A stretch of 64,000 nt of DNA from Megamerina dolium (Eukaryota > Arthropoda > Insecta > Diptera > Megamerinidae): NCBI GenBank assembly GCA_963854835.1, contig OY978525.1, forward strand, positions 116,697,018 to 116,761,017, read 5' to 3'. Below the pieces are notes generated by a model. The model had not been told where the DNA came from. It searched no databases and worked only from the letters and a program-made list of their open reading frames with translations. The position numbers were made by a program, and so were the translations under genes. Position 1 is the first letter of the stretch; the number at the start of each line of letters is the position of its first letter. Positions 37,678-48,200 of the stretch are shown here, one piece after another.

Positions 37678-38713
37678 GGTGTACAAATAAATTTTGTCAT
37701 GTAAAGTTGGTTGCATTTTGCCGCCATTTTGTATAATATATTTGTTGCTTAGTTATTACTGTTTTTATGACATAAGTTGCAGTCATTTACACAAGCTGTC
37801 ATTTAGTGTGTATCAATTTTATAAGAGGTGCTTGGTTGAAAATTATCTGTGAATCTTAGGACAGTACAAAGAAAGGTTTACGAAACTGTCAGAAAGAACC
37901 TGCAGAACAATTGGGAGTAACTCAATAAACAATTTCATTTCGATTACATGCAATGGGAATGGTCCAGAAGGAAGGAAAATTGGTTCCTCATGACTTAAAT
38001 GAAGGAAAAACAAAAATCGAAGAGTTGATATCTGCATAAATTTGATTTCTCGTTTCAAAAGAAAGAATTTTTTGCACAAAATCATTAGGGGTGAATATCA
38101 TGGGTTGATGGGCCAGTTGTTGTTGTTGTTGCTGTTGTTGTTGTAGCAGCAAAAATATGGAAATGCTTTTTTTTTTGTTCTCGTACAAAACATTTCCGTA
38201 TTCTGATTTGGTGAATGGACCTTGGTCGACCACGTGGTCGAGTGCTTCTGAGACGAAGACCCATCTCAGACCCGGAAGGCACGTAATTTACTACGAACTT
38301 CTAGAATCCGGTCTAACTGTCACAGCTGAACAACAAATGAGCAAATTAAGTAATGCTGCGGTGGAAAAAATACCATTTACTGGCCAAAGAAGTCAAAAAG
38401 AGCTGTTCCTACATAATAACGCTCATCCACATACAGCAAAATCAACCCAGGAACTCATCTTCTCCTTAGGTTCTCCAGCATAGGGCATTTTCTTCCGATT
38501 TGGCTCCTTCCGACACCCACTTATTCAGATGAAAGCAGTATTATTTAGCTGAGCAGCGATTCTCCAAAGTTGAAGATATACCAAAATGTTTCTATCGCAA
38601 GGGGATCCATCATCTACTCGATAAATGACAAAAGATCATAGATAATAATGACGAATATTTCGATTAAAGATGAAATTCATAAAAAAAAAAACATGACATA
38701 ATTTATTTGTACT
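37678..38713 (+). mobile_element. Mariner element with TIRs, degenerate
   Basis: The ends share GTACAAATAAATT and GTCATG in inverted orientation. The plus strand gives an N-terminal part in changing frames (AEQLGVTQ, RLHAMGMVQKEGKLVPHDL), a disrupted first-Asp region (FQKKEFFAQNH), then HVIYYELLESGLTVTAE, FTGQRSQKELFLHNNAHPHT (second Asp replaced by Asn) and STQELIFSLG. A (TTG)n tract at about 38114-38146 and a T-run at 38168 have expanded in the middle. The right end sits only about 40 bp from the stop codon of neprilysin copy 2. Confidence 0.85.
38702..38707 (-). terminator. Candidate poly(A) signal (AATAAA) supplied by a mariner TIR
   Basis: TTTATT on the plus strand is AATAAA in gene orientation, about 47 bp past the stop codon of the intact neprilysin-like gene. 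It lies inside the right TIR of the mariner at 37678-38713. No other AATAAA lies between it and the stop. Use as the real signal is inference. Confidence 0.45.
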
Positions 38714-38753
38714 CAACAATTTTTTGTTTCTTACAATTTTGAACAAATATCCA

Positions 38754-40808
38754 TTAAACATTATGCCAAATTTGACATTTTTTATCAGGATTCATAGGAC
38801 TACCCAATGGACAATCATAAGCGCGACTGAATTCATCATAATTCGATAAACTATTAAAAGTGCGGCTACGATGATTTGGATGTGCCTTCTCTTTAGGATT
38901 AGACTCATTCGTTTTTCCACAATAAAACTGTACAAAATTCAGAAAGAATAGACGTTCCGGTGCAATTGATGTCCAATTTAGTATTGGCCTTTCCACTTCT
39001 CTGTCCGATTTGATGCCAAAATACGCTTCAAAGGCTAAAATCAATCCACTAAGATCGCTTATAATCTCTCCTGTTTGAATTGGATTTTTCCAATCTAAAC
39101 AATGCAGATTTATAGCATATCGTTCACTTTTTGCTGTGATGTCATAATTATATCCCCAATTATCTTGATTAACATGATTCTTATCAAAACCATGTATGAG
39201 TTCGTGCCCTAAAACGCTGCCCAAGGCACTGTATTTAAATATATCATGGAAGAGTGGATGATAAAATGGTTTGATCAAAAATGTTGGTGGTACCACAATT
39301 AAATTGCGCACGGGCGAATAAAATGCCGTATAGCCATAATATTCTCCAACATCGTGCAAATAGAAAAATTCCTCGTTTTGTGGCGATATCACATAGAGGC
39401 GATCATGTATGGTTTTTGTAAGAAAGGCTATCGCCTTCAAATAATTCTCATAGTACAATGTAGATGTTAAATTTAAATCCTTGTAAAATTCTTCGAGCTT
39501 TGCTGCCGTTGAGTGTTTTGGTAAATTTCCAATTTTTAAAGAAACAACACTAGCTTTAGCCAGTAACCATTGCAAAGTAGTGTCGGGGAAATTATTCGAA
39601 TTTTGTTGAATCACACGCTTAATATTATTGACTATGTTTTTAAATATGATTCGAATATTTTCTTCATCTGCCATCAGGTGCGGATTATATGTTTGATAAA
39701 GCCATTCCATTGGTAACCGTAACAATCGCCGTGTACTTCGTAGACATTTTTTACGGTCAACAGAATAAACTGAACTATCTTCCAGGTGTATAATGTACGA
39801 TATCATTAGATAACGACACATAAACACTTCATCATAATTGTCATGTATATGATCAAACATAGCTTTAAAATATGGCCAGTTAAAAACATGTATGCTAACA
39901 CCATAGTAGACAGTTTTGCCTAAGATTTCAACCAAGTATAAATTCAGCATGTCTGAGTTACGTAAATATGGTCGCAGAGTCGCAGTATCATTATTGTTAT
40001 CATGAAGTTTTTTTAATTCGATTTCGAATGATGTATATAATTTCCAAAGGTCATCAATTTCTTGTTGATTTTTGATGCCAAAGTAATTCATTATTTTGGT
40101 AGTAAAATTTTTAGGTTTATCTTGAAATACATTAAATTTGGATGGTGGTGCTAGTACTATGTAAGAATCACGTGAATAACGTTCTCGCACAGTTTCTCTT
40201 AGAATTAGATCATTCAATCCATATTTCCTTAATATTCCCAGCATTTGAGTCCATTTTAAGGATAGGATGTCCGAAGTTTTTAATTCTGTCTTCTCAGTCG
40301 TGGTATCTTCATTCTCCTCCTCCTCCTCCTCCTCCTCCGAAGATTGTTTTACATTCTTTTCTGTTGATGTTTCCTTTTCGTTCTCCTCTGACGAGTCAAT
40401 ATCATTCGAAGGTAATACTGAAGGCCATCTTAGGTTTTCATGCGTATGCAACCAATTAAGAATTTTAATTGGATCGAATTGTTCAGCGAATAGACACGAA
40501 TTATGGAATCTGAATGTGTTTTCAATGAAGTGATATTCTGATGGTAGAGCACTCTGATTTAAACTGTTTAAAATATGATTGCCTTCAGTTATAATGTGGT
40601 TAATTATTTGTCCAGCAATTTCATGATAATCTTTCAAATCATGCACTTGATCATAATTGCCACAAGCATACTCATAGAAATCAACACACGGATCAGCACT
40701 TGTATTCATGTAACTTTCCATTAACTGCAAATGCTCACGATTCACATCCTTGCCATTAATTGTCTGTATGATTAATGTGAGCATTAATAAGATTACACCA
40801 ATATTCAT
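38754..40808 (-). CDS. Neprilysin-like secreted zinc endopeptidase (M13), intact
   Basis: The 684-residue single-exon protein belongs to peptidase family M13, which cleaves short peptides on the amino side of hydrophobic residues. Residues 1-19 form a signal peptide (MNIGVILLMLTLIIQTING) and no membrane anchor follows, so it should be secreted. DPCVDFYEYACGNY (40-53) is the family N-terminal word. A poorly conserved acidic linker at about 137-175 includes eight Glu in a row (158-165). Zinc ligands are His535 and His539 (HELIH) and Glu581 (EIISD, with Asp585). His643 and Arg649 match neprilysin His711 and Arg717. The substrate-binding Asn of the NAF/YY word is Thr494 (TAFY). The HExxH-to-Glu spacing is 42 residues, shorter than the 59 of neprilysin. 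It ends CQIWHNV, three residues beyond the usual final Trp. No internal lesion is visible. The start is the only ATG before the signal peptide and agrees with both paralogues. Some divergent M13 proteins are non-catalytic, but here the zinc motif is complete. Confidence 0.95.
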   Translation of the reverse strand: MNIGVILLMLTLIIQTINGKDVNREHLQLMESYMNTSADPCVDFYEYACGNYDQVHDLKDYHEIAGQIINHIITEGNHILNSLNQSALPSEYHFIENTFRFHNSCLFAEQFDPIKILNWLHTHENLRWPSVLPSNDIDSSEENEKETSTEKNVKQSSEEEEEEEENEDTTTEKTELKTSDILSLKWTQMLGILRKYGLNDLILRETVRERYSRDSYIVLAPPSKFNVFQDKPKNFTTKIMNYFGIKNQQEIDDLWKLYTSFEIELKKLHDNNNDTATLRPYLRNSDMLNLYLVEILGKTVYYGVSIHVFNWPYFKAMFDHIHDNYDEVFMCRYLMISYIIHLEDSSVYSVDRKKCLRSTRRLLRLPMEWLYQTYNPHLMADEENIRIIFKNIVNNIKRVIQQNSNNFPDTTLQWLLAKASVVSLKIGNLPKHSTAAKLEEFYKDLNLTSTLYYENYLKAIAFLTKTIHDRLYVISPQNEEFFYLHDVGEYYGYTAFYSPVRNLIVVPPTFLIKPFYHPLFHDIFKYSALGSVLGHELIHGFDKNHVNQDNWGYNYDITAKSERYAINLHCLDWKNPIQTGEIISDLSGLILAFEAYFGIKSDREVERPILNWTSIAPERLFFLNFVQFYCGKTNESNPKEKAHPNHRSRTFNSLSNYDEFSRAYDCPLGSPMNPDKKCQIWHNV
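40312..40340. repeat. (CTC)n coding microsatellite
   Basis: About eight CTC/TCC triplets on the plus strand encode the Glu run (residues 158-165) of the intact neprilysin-like protein. The paralogues have acidic residues here but no pure run. Confidence 0.9.
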
Positions 40809-40985
40809 GATTTTTCACTTGACTTCTCTCTTTCTATCAACTTAACATTGCTAGTTTCCCATAAAGACTAAGTTTTTCTGAGCTCTGGGTGCAAAAATTT
40901 AATGCCGAAATATTTGTTATCGCATTCACGAAACGACACTGCTAGTGCTAGATTAATGTTGTAGTTTTATTCTATATTTATTTTT
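40809..40985 (-). promoter_or_regulatory. Upstream region of intact neprilysin-like gene, conserved with copy 1
   Basis: TATCGCATTCACGAAACGAC and GCTAGTGCTA at 40918-40950 match the block at 35791-35822 ahead of copy 1. An AGTCTTT word follows about 60 bp before the ATG in both genes, and a related AGTCTTTGC lies ahead of copy 3 (near 48876). A TATA box is not clear. Confidence 0.5.
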
Positions 40986-41317
40986 GTCTAATTGAATACT
41001 GATGACATTGGTATAAAGTTCAAACATAAAAATAAATGAAGCCAGCATATATTGTATATATACGTAGGTACCTAGTCACACGTATAAGCACATATAAAAA
41101 TTTGAAATTGCTCAAATCCAATATGTGTGTATTGGGTTTAAGTGCTCATAATCAAAAGAATTAATTGATAAAGTGCGGAATTAAAGCAAGAAGATTTTAA
41201 TATGTGAAGTCATTTCAAAACGAAAATGCTCATTTACAAATCAAGTTTGAACGCTTTAAACTGAAATAGAAAACAATGTCAAAGCAAATATAAATATTCT
41301 AAAATCAAATATATATA
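40986..41317. other. Intergenic sequence
   Basis: AT-rich, no gene or repeat recognised between the neprilysin-like gene and the mariner at 41318. Confidence 0.5.
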
Positions 41318-42522
41318 AGGTCTAGTAAAAAGAAATCCATTAAATTTGCATTAAATTGAAGGTTTTATTTAGCATAGTTAGAATGATCCGATTTAGGTAT
41401 TTTGAAGATAATTTCATAACGCCACTCTCATCGAAACCCTCGTTCCTATTGGCAAAAAAACAAAAACGATTTTCACAAGCTTCTCTTGATGAGAATTGTT
41501 CACCAGCAAAATCATTCGCCATGGACAGGTTGTGATCACTTAAGAACCTCCCAACCAAGCTCCCGGAGCTTTTGGCGAGTCACTATCGATGTGTGTGACC
41601 TGGCGTTGTCCTGATGGAACACAATTTCTCTTCTATTTGTCAAAGCTGGCCGCTTCTGGGCGATTGCTTCCTTCAGACCGTTCAATTGTTGACAGCACAG
41701 GTCCGAATTAAGAGTTTGGCCGTAGCGGAGCAGCTCATAGGTGATGATTCCCTTCCAATTCCACCAAACACATAGCAAAACCTTCCTGCCCGTCAATCCT
41801 GGCTTGACCATCGTTTGCGCCGGTTCACCGCGATTCGACCACGACCGTTTTCGCTTGACGTTGTCGTAAGTGACGCATTTTTCATCACCAGTAACCATCC
41901 GCTGCAGAAATGGATCGATTTTGTTGCGATTCAGCAACGATAATTCGCAGATGGAAATTCGGTCCATGAGGTTTGTTTGCTTTAACTCATGTGGCACCCA
42001 CATATAGAACTTCTTTTTTGTATCCAGCCTTATTTAAATGGTTCCAAATGGTTTTTTGTGCAATGTTTAGCTCTTGGGCAATAGAAACAGTGCTTACATT
42101 ATGGAGAGACTCGACGATTTCCATTATTTTATCGATATTATCGACAATTGGCCTTCCAGAGCGTGGTGCATCTTTGACATCAAAATTACCGGAACGGAAT
42201 CATGTGCACGTGATTGGCTGTAACAGTATCAGGACCATAAACAATATTCACATTTTCAGCCGTCTGGCTGCGTTTTCGACTTTATCGAAAAAAAAAACTG
42301 TAAAATATGGCGTGTTTTCACTTTATTGGTGTCCATCTTTAAACCGTGCTCAAACAATACTGAGTCAAGCAATCATAAAACTTCCTGAAAAGTTTATTTA
42401 GTATAAAATCCTATCTTTCTAACGCCATCTAGCGTAACCCGATCGATCGCACTTATACAATGCGAGATACAGATTACTAAAGTCATCTATTGAAAAATAA
42501 TGGATTTCTTTTTACTACACCT
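41318..42522 (-). mobile_element. Mariner (DD34D) element, near full length, degenerate
   Basis: The TIRs start AGGTCTAGTAAA and AGGTGTAGTAAA, giving a 1205-bp element; TA flanks only the left side. The minus strand gives the N terminus (MDTNKVKTRHILQFFF, QTAENVNIVYGPDTVTANHV) with a stop and a frame change before RSGRPIVDNIDKIMEIV, then a 155-codon open stretch (41536-42003) with WVPHEL, MVTGDEKCVTYDNV (first Asp), VLLCVWWNWKGI and IVFHQDNARSHTS (second Asp). After GWEVLK a jump of about 60 bp removes the third-Asp word. It is the best preserved member of the family that includes the copies at 2012 and 21216. Confidence 0.92.
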
Positions 42523-42859
42523 GATATTATTACAGAATTTAATTTCAATCTAAAATAAAACTTATTTGGAATTGAATTAAGAATGTCCCACTCTAACATT
42601 ATTCCAATGCACTAGATCGCTACATAATTTTTCTTAAGATTATTTTGTTGAATATCGTCCATAAAATCTAGCCCAAATGCAACTGAAAATATCTTCAGAA
42701 TATTGCAGTATTCTAAAACCTCATTTTTAATTCTGCGATTACCGATTTAAATCGCTTGTGGGACTCTTGGGTGTACAAGTAAGTTTTAAAGGATGTTAAA
42801 CAGAGATCGTTAGTAGTATTAAATTGCATCGCATAATGTGGCAACTATCTTCATGTTGA
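42523..42859. other. Intergenic sequence
   Basis: AT-rich. No gene or repeat recognised. Confidence 0.5.
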
Positions 42860-43815
42860 AGTGTCATCATTACGCTATTGAAATCAGTATTTATGCTCCG
42901 ACTATGTCAACTTTTGTGCCTACGAAAACCCATTCACGGGAAGTTTTGCTTTTTTGTTTTCACTTGAAGAAAAGTACACCGGAAAATCATGGCGTGCTGT
43001 GTGAGGCTTATGGAGAATATGCTCTATCAATTGGAAACTTGTGCATTTTGCTGGTGGTGATTTTGATACTAGCGATAAAGAGCGTGAAGACGCTGAATTG
43101 GAAGCTTTATTGGACGAAGATTCATGTCAAACTCAAAAGGAGCTTGCTAAATCTTTGGAAGTGACTCAAAAACCTATTTCATTGAGTTGAAAGAACATGG
43201 GTATGATCCACAACTTTAGGAAATTGGGTTCAATGTGAACTGAAGCCAAGAGACATCGAAAGGTGATTTTGCATATCTAAAATACTGTTTCAATGGTATA
43301 AAGGGTATAAAGTTTTGTATCGTATCTTCACTGACGATGAAAAATGGATCTATTACGACAAGCCTAAGCGTAAAAACTTATATGTGAAACTTAGCCAACC
43401 TAAATCGACCCTAAAGCCGAATATCCATAGTTCGAAGGTGATACTGTGTATTTGGTGGGATCAGATGGATATGGTGTATTATGAGATGCTAAGATCACGT
43501 GAAACCATTAATGGAAAACGCTACTGACAACAACTCATCAAATTCAGGCTAGCATTGAACTAAAAACGATCAGAATAAGCGACCAACAACTAGTCATCGC
43601 GATTTCCATCATGACAATGCTCGGATACATGTTGTGCAACCCGTTAAAACGTATCTGGAAAATAGTGGATTATAAGTCTAACCAAACGCACCATATAGCC
43701 CAGACATTGTCCCCTCTGACTATCACTTGTTTCGATCAATGCAAGATGTCTTGCCTGGAATACATTTCATTTCAACGATACGCTCTTGGCCGCAAAAGAT
43801 GATCGTTTCTATTGG
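42860..43815 (+). mobile_element. Mariner (DD34D) remnant
   Basis: The plus strand reads, across frames, REVLLFCFHLKKS and GVLCEAYGEYALS (HTH region), DAELEALLDEDSCQTQKELA, SLEVTQKPIS, then FTDDEKWIYYDKPKRKN (first Asp), VILCIWWDQMDMVYYEML, RETINGKRY, and further on FHHDNARIHVV-like (second Asp) and SPDIVPSDYHLFRSM-like (third Asp) wording. Several stops are present and no TIR is identified. It resembles the element at 60620-61830. Confidence 0.85.
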
Positions 43816-43844
43816 AATGGAATTTATGCGCCCCCTCGAAGAGG

Positions 43845-43955
43845 GGAAATATTGTTTGGTGTGATTTTTGGTCCGGTGGCATCAGTGTGCCACTTTTTTC
43901 GAAAATGAGCAATTAGCCGCCGTTACTGTCAATGGCGAGCGGTACCGTGCCTAGC
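43845..43955 (+). mobile_element. DD41D-type transposase scrap
   Basis: About 110 bp reads NIVWCDFWSGGISVPLFFEN then AAVTVNGERYRA, matching the segment between the first and second Asp in rosa-type transposases (AWCALWSRGVIGTYFFEN in the intact copy). Nothing else of the element remains. Confidence 0.7.
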
Positions 43956-44060
43956 TAAAAGTAAGTTTCGTACATAAATTTCTTTAGTTATAAGTATCTC
44001 ATTTGTTGATCTTTCAATATTTAAGCTTGAAATATCATAGGGTTTTATTATGAACTATAG

Positions 44061-44396
44061 AGTAGCTTGGTTTCGTAACTCAGTGGTTACTACGTTCGCC
44101 TGCTGATCTGTAGATCGTGGATGCAATCCCCGGTTGAAGCACAACTTTAATATCGAAAAGATATTTTTTTCGAATAGTACCCACCTGTCGGCAAGCAATT
44201 CTTTCGGCAGTAACAATTTTCCATGGAAAAGCTTCTAAGAGAACTCTGTGAAAATGCTCAGAGTGATGTTCTGCCGTTCGGGATCGGCTAATATAAGTAG
44301 GTCTCTTCTAATACTGTCCCAAATTTAACACGCACAAAAGTACTCTAAAAGAAGCACGGCCAAAGAGCCCTTCGGATCTTATAAGTGCCACACATA
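44061..44396 (+). mobile_element. tRNA-derived SINE, full length but diverged
   Basis: The head TCGTAACTCAGTGGTTAC contains an A-box-like core, and GTGGATGCAATCCCCGG a degraded B box. The body has CACCTGTCGGCAAGCAATTC, GTTCTGCCGTTCGGGATCGG and TAAGTAGGTCTCTTCTAA, ending GTGCCACACATAT. It lies just upstream of the LINE fragment at 44650. Confidence 0.85.
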
Positions 44397-44649
44397 TTAT
44401 ATTATTATATGTTTCAGCAATCTAAAAATATAGCTCTATGGAAAATGATTTGAGCTATGGAGTGGTTGGGCTAATCGTTTCTAAACGCAACAAAATCTTA
44501 CGAAAACACAAAATTGAGTGTGTTGAGTTAAAAGATAATAAATTTACTAACAAACCGACATTTTTCTATGGAACCATCATTAATCTGGAAAATATTGCAA
44601 ATATGTTGTTTACGATTTATATGAAATGTTAGAGATGGTATTATTATTA

Positions 44650-45060
44650 TTGTTTATCTCTGTTTTATCTCCTCAATGTGGGTTTCCACAATAATTTCTG
44701 GTCTAAGTGGGTACCCAAGAATTTTACTACTTTCTGTAGTTCTATCTCTACACCGTTTAAACGGATAGGTTTAAGATGCGTAAGTTTATACTTCCGTGTG
44801 AATGGTACTATCGTTGTTTTTGCTGAATTGATGTTTAGCCCCACCGTAGCGCACCAACCCTTCATTAATTTGAGTCCTAGCTGTCACATAGAGTATCGTC
44901 CGCACAGACCTGAAATGACAAACTATTGGTTTTCAATTTTTCCAATAGCTCGTCTACTACTATACTCCACATAAGTGGTGATAGCACACCTTCTTATGGT
45001 GTTCGCAATTATACTTCCTGTACCAGTTGGTATTTCAACCTTCCTGGTATGAAGAAGCTA
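44650..45060 (-). mobile_element. Non-LTR retrotransposon fragment: RT domain
   Basis: Read on the minus strand: LSPLMWSIVVDELLEKLKTN-like start, a damaged YADD region (the aspartates are partly lost by a small deletion near 44890), MKGWCATVGLNINSAKTTIV, PFTRKYKLTHLKPIRLNGVE and VVKFLGTHLDQKLLW. Same family as 16290-17290 and truncated on both sides. Confidence 0.85.
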
Positions 45061-45256
45061 GAGTATTGCCAACCCCTCTTCTTGTAAGAGAGGGTATATG
45101 GCATATCTATTTGCTAGTGAAAAAGTACAAACATTGCAATTGTTGGCAAAAAAATGATTTATTTCGATTTTAGAATTTCAAATGTCATATTATACATACA
45201 TAATATCTTAGCAAATATATAAATTTTATATTGATGATTTTTACAATTTTATTCAA
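45061..45256. other. Short intergenic stretch downstream of neprilysin copy 3
   Basis: An AATAAA complement (TTTATT at 45248-45253) lies only a few bases past the stop codon of copy 3 and may be its poly(A) signal. Nothing else seen. Confidence 0.45.
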
Positions 45257-48200
45257 CTAAACTTGATGCCAAATTTGACATTTTTTATCAGGATTCATGG
45301 GACTACCCAGCGGACAATCGTAAGCTCGACTGAACTCATCAAAATTGGATAAACCATTCAAAATGCGTTTATGATGAGATGGATGAATATTATCCAAATC
45401 AGATTCCTCTTGTTTACCGCAAAAAAATTGTGCATAATTGAGAAAGAATAAGCGTTCCGGTGATATTGAAGTCCAATTCAGAACACGCTTTTCTATCTCT
45501 TCATCGGATTTGCTTCGAAAATATGTCTCAAAAGCTATAATCAATTCACTAAGATCGCTTATTATCTCTGTCGTTTCACTAGGTGTTTTCCAATCTAAGC
45601 AATTCAAATTTATAATATATCGCTCACTTTCTGATATGCCGTTCAACGAATCGCCGGACTTATCTATAGTAATGCCAGTTTTGTCAAACCCATGTATGAT
45701 TTCGTGCCCTAAAACGCTGCTCAATACACTGTATTTAAAAATATCATGAAAGTGTGGATGATAAACGGGTAAATCCAAAAATGTTAGTGGCACAATAATT
45801 ACGTTAGATGTGAGGAAGTAATATGCCGTATATCCGGAATATTCTCCAATATTATGCAACATGAAATAGGACTCGTTTTGTGGTAATATCATATTTAAAC
45901 GATCATGTTTCATTTGCGTATCAAATGCCATTGCTTTCAAATAATTCTCATAGTACAATGTAGATGTTAAATTTAAATTTGTATGCATTTCTTCGAGTTT
46001 CTCTGCAGTTGAAGGTTTTGGTAAATTTCCCATTTTGAAGACGACACCATCGGCTTTGTTAAGCAACTTTTCCAAAATATCACTGGGAAAATTATTTGTA
46101 TTTTGTTTGAGGACACGTTTCACATTTTTCATTATATTCTTAAAAATAATTTTAATATTTTCCTCATCTTCAGTCAGGTGTGGATTATAATGTTCAAAAA
46201 GCCAATCCATCGGTAATTGCAACATTTCTTCTGTAACTTTTGTACAATTCTCACCATCGAACGAATTAATGGCACCATCTTTCAAGAACATAACATACGA
46301 TATCATTAGATAACCACATAAAAACTCTGAGGCATCTTCATTTATGTGGTTAAAGATAAAATTAAAAAATCTCCTTACAGTCGGCTGGGGCCGACCAAAC
46401 TATACCCTGCATATGTAGATTTGTATATAAAAAGTTTACTCGAATATCCAACTTTTCTTTTATTTCCACTTTTCGAGAAACAATTTTTGCATATACTACT
46501 AATTTACACCCGCAATATGGTTGACTTTGACGAAGTAAATGATTTTAAGATAATTCCGAGGTTTAGTATGGGAGCTATATAAAAAGTGGGCGTGGCTTAC
46601 CACGTTTCTAAGTTATGGTGGTTAACATTTTTGTTTAATTTCCTCAACTTTGTATGGGAGCCCCAATAAGAAGTGGGCGTGGTACGCAGATTTTTCGCCA
46701 GATTATTTCCGACTACGATATTAATTTAAGTGTCAATTATGGTTATTGTAGACATAAGATTGCCTAAGTTACAGCTGTTTCAATTTAAAATTTGTATGGG
46801 GGCTACGATAAACACTGGGCGTGGTGCGCCCATTTTCTGTGAGCCTAGTTGCTCGTACAATACTAATCCATACCCTAAGTCTCGTTGTCCTAGGCTAAAT
46901 GGTTTGTAAGCTATGGAGCTTAAAATTTTAGTTTAATTCACTCGACTTTGTATGGGAGACCCATGAAGGAGTGGGCGTGGCACACTGATTTTCTGCCAAA
47001 TTTTTGCCGACTACGATATTAATTTAAGTGTCAATTATGGTTATTCTAGACAGAAGATTGCCGAAGTTACAGCTGTTTCAATTTAAAATTTGTATGGGGG
47101 CTACGATAAACACTGGGCGTGGTGCGGATATTTTCTGTGAGCCTAGTTGCTCATACAATACTAATCTACACCTTAAATCTCGTTATTCTACGCTGAATAG
47201 TTTGCAAGTTATAACCGGTAACATTTTTTTTAATTTCCGCAACTTTGTATGGGAGACCCAAAAAGGAGTGGGCGTGGCACATTGATTTTCTGCCATATTA
47301 TTTCTGACTGCCGTGTTAATCTAAGTGTCAATTATGGTTATTCTAGACAGAAGATTGTAGAAGTTACAGCAGTTTCAATTTAAAAGAAGTACAGACACTT
47401 TGTATGGAAGCTACGCTAGAAAGTAAGCGTGGCTCACCCACTTTTGGCGAGGTTATATAGTAGTATAATATAACTCTATGTGCAAAATATTGTTGTCCCA
47501 AGTGGTATATTATGTGAGTTATAGCAAGTTAAAGATTTTGAAAATTTCGAGGTTAGTCGCTTTGAATGCTTGGTGTGGGCGTGGTTATTGACCGATCATG
47601 CCCAATATCAATCCCCTCCGTACCCTTGGATCATAGATTACTTATGCTAAATTTCATCGAAATAGCTCAATATTTACTCAAGTTATCGTGCGAACCAGCC
47701 AGGTGACAGACAGACGGACGGACGGACGGACGGACATCGTTAAATCGAAAATTTAATCGACGCTGATCACGAATATATATCCATGTCTATATCTCCGGAG
47801 ATTCCTTCAAGTGGACACAAACATCTGACCGAAATGAATATACCATGCATATTGCATTATGCAGGGTATAAATATGACCAATTTTCTATGAATATTTTAA
47901 CGTTATGATTATACTTTTCTCCTAATATGGCAGACAAGTATGAATTCAGACCATCTGAATCATATTGATATTCTATTATATTTCTATCATTGCTACACAT
48001 ATCATAAACTTTTTTTAAGCCAATTTCGAATGATGTGAATTCTTTCCAAAGGCTATCAATTTCATTTTGATTTTTGATGCCAAAGTAATTCATTATTTCA
48101 TTAAAGTAGTTTTTAGATTTTGATTGGAATACATCAATTCTAGTTGGCGGAATTAATTGTGCAGCAGAACATTGTGCATCAAACTGCCCTATCAATTCAT

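Noticed and set aside
40142..40459. 105-codon frame opposite the intact peptidase gene, Pro-rich
   Set aside because: Antisense shadow of the acidic linker; the Pro run is the complement of the Glu microsatellite.
47857..47870. Intron-like removal of the 46366-47870 segment
   Set aside because: The segment starts TATA and ends TTTT in gene orientation, with no GT donor or AG acceptor at the exact borders.
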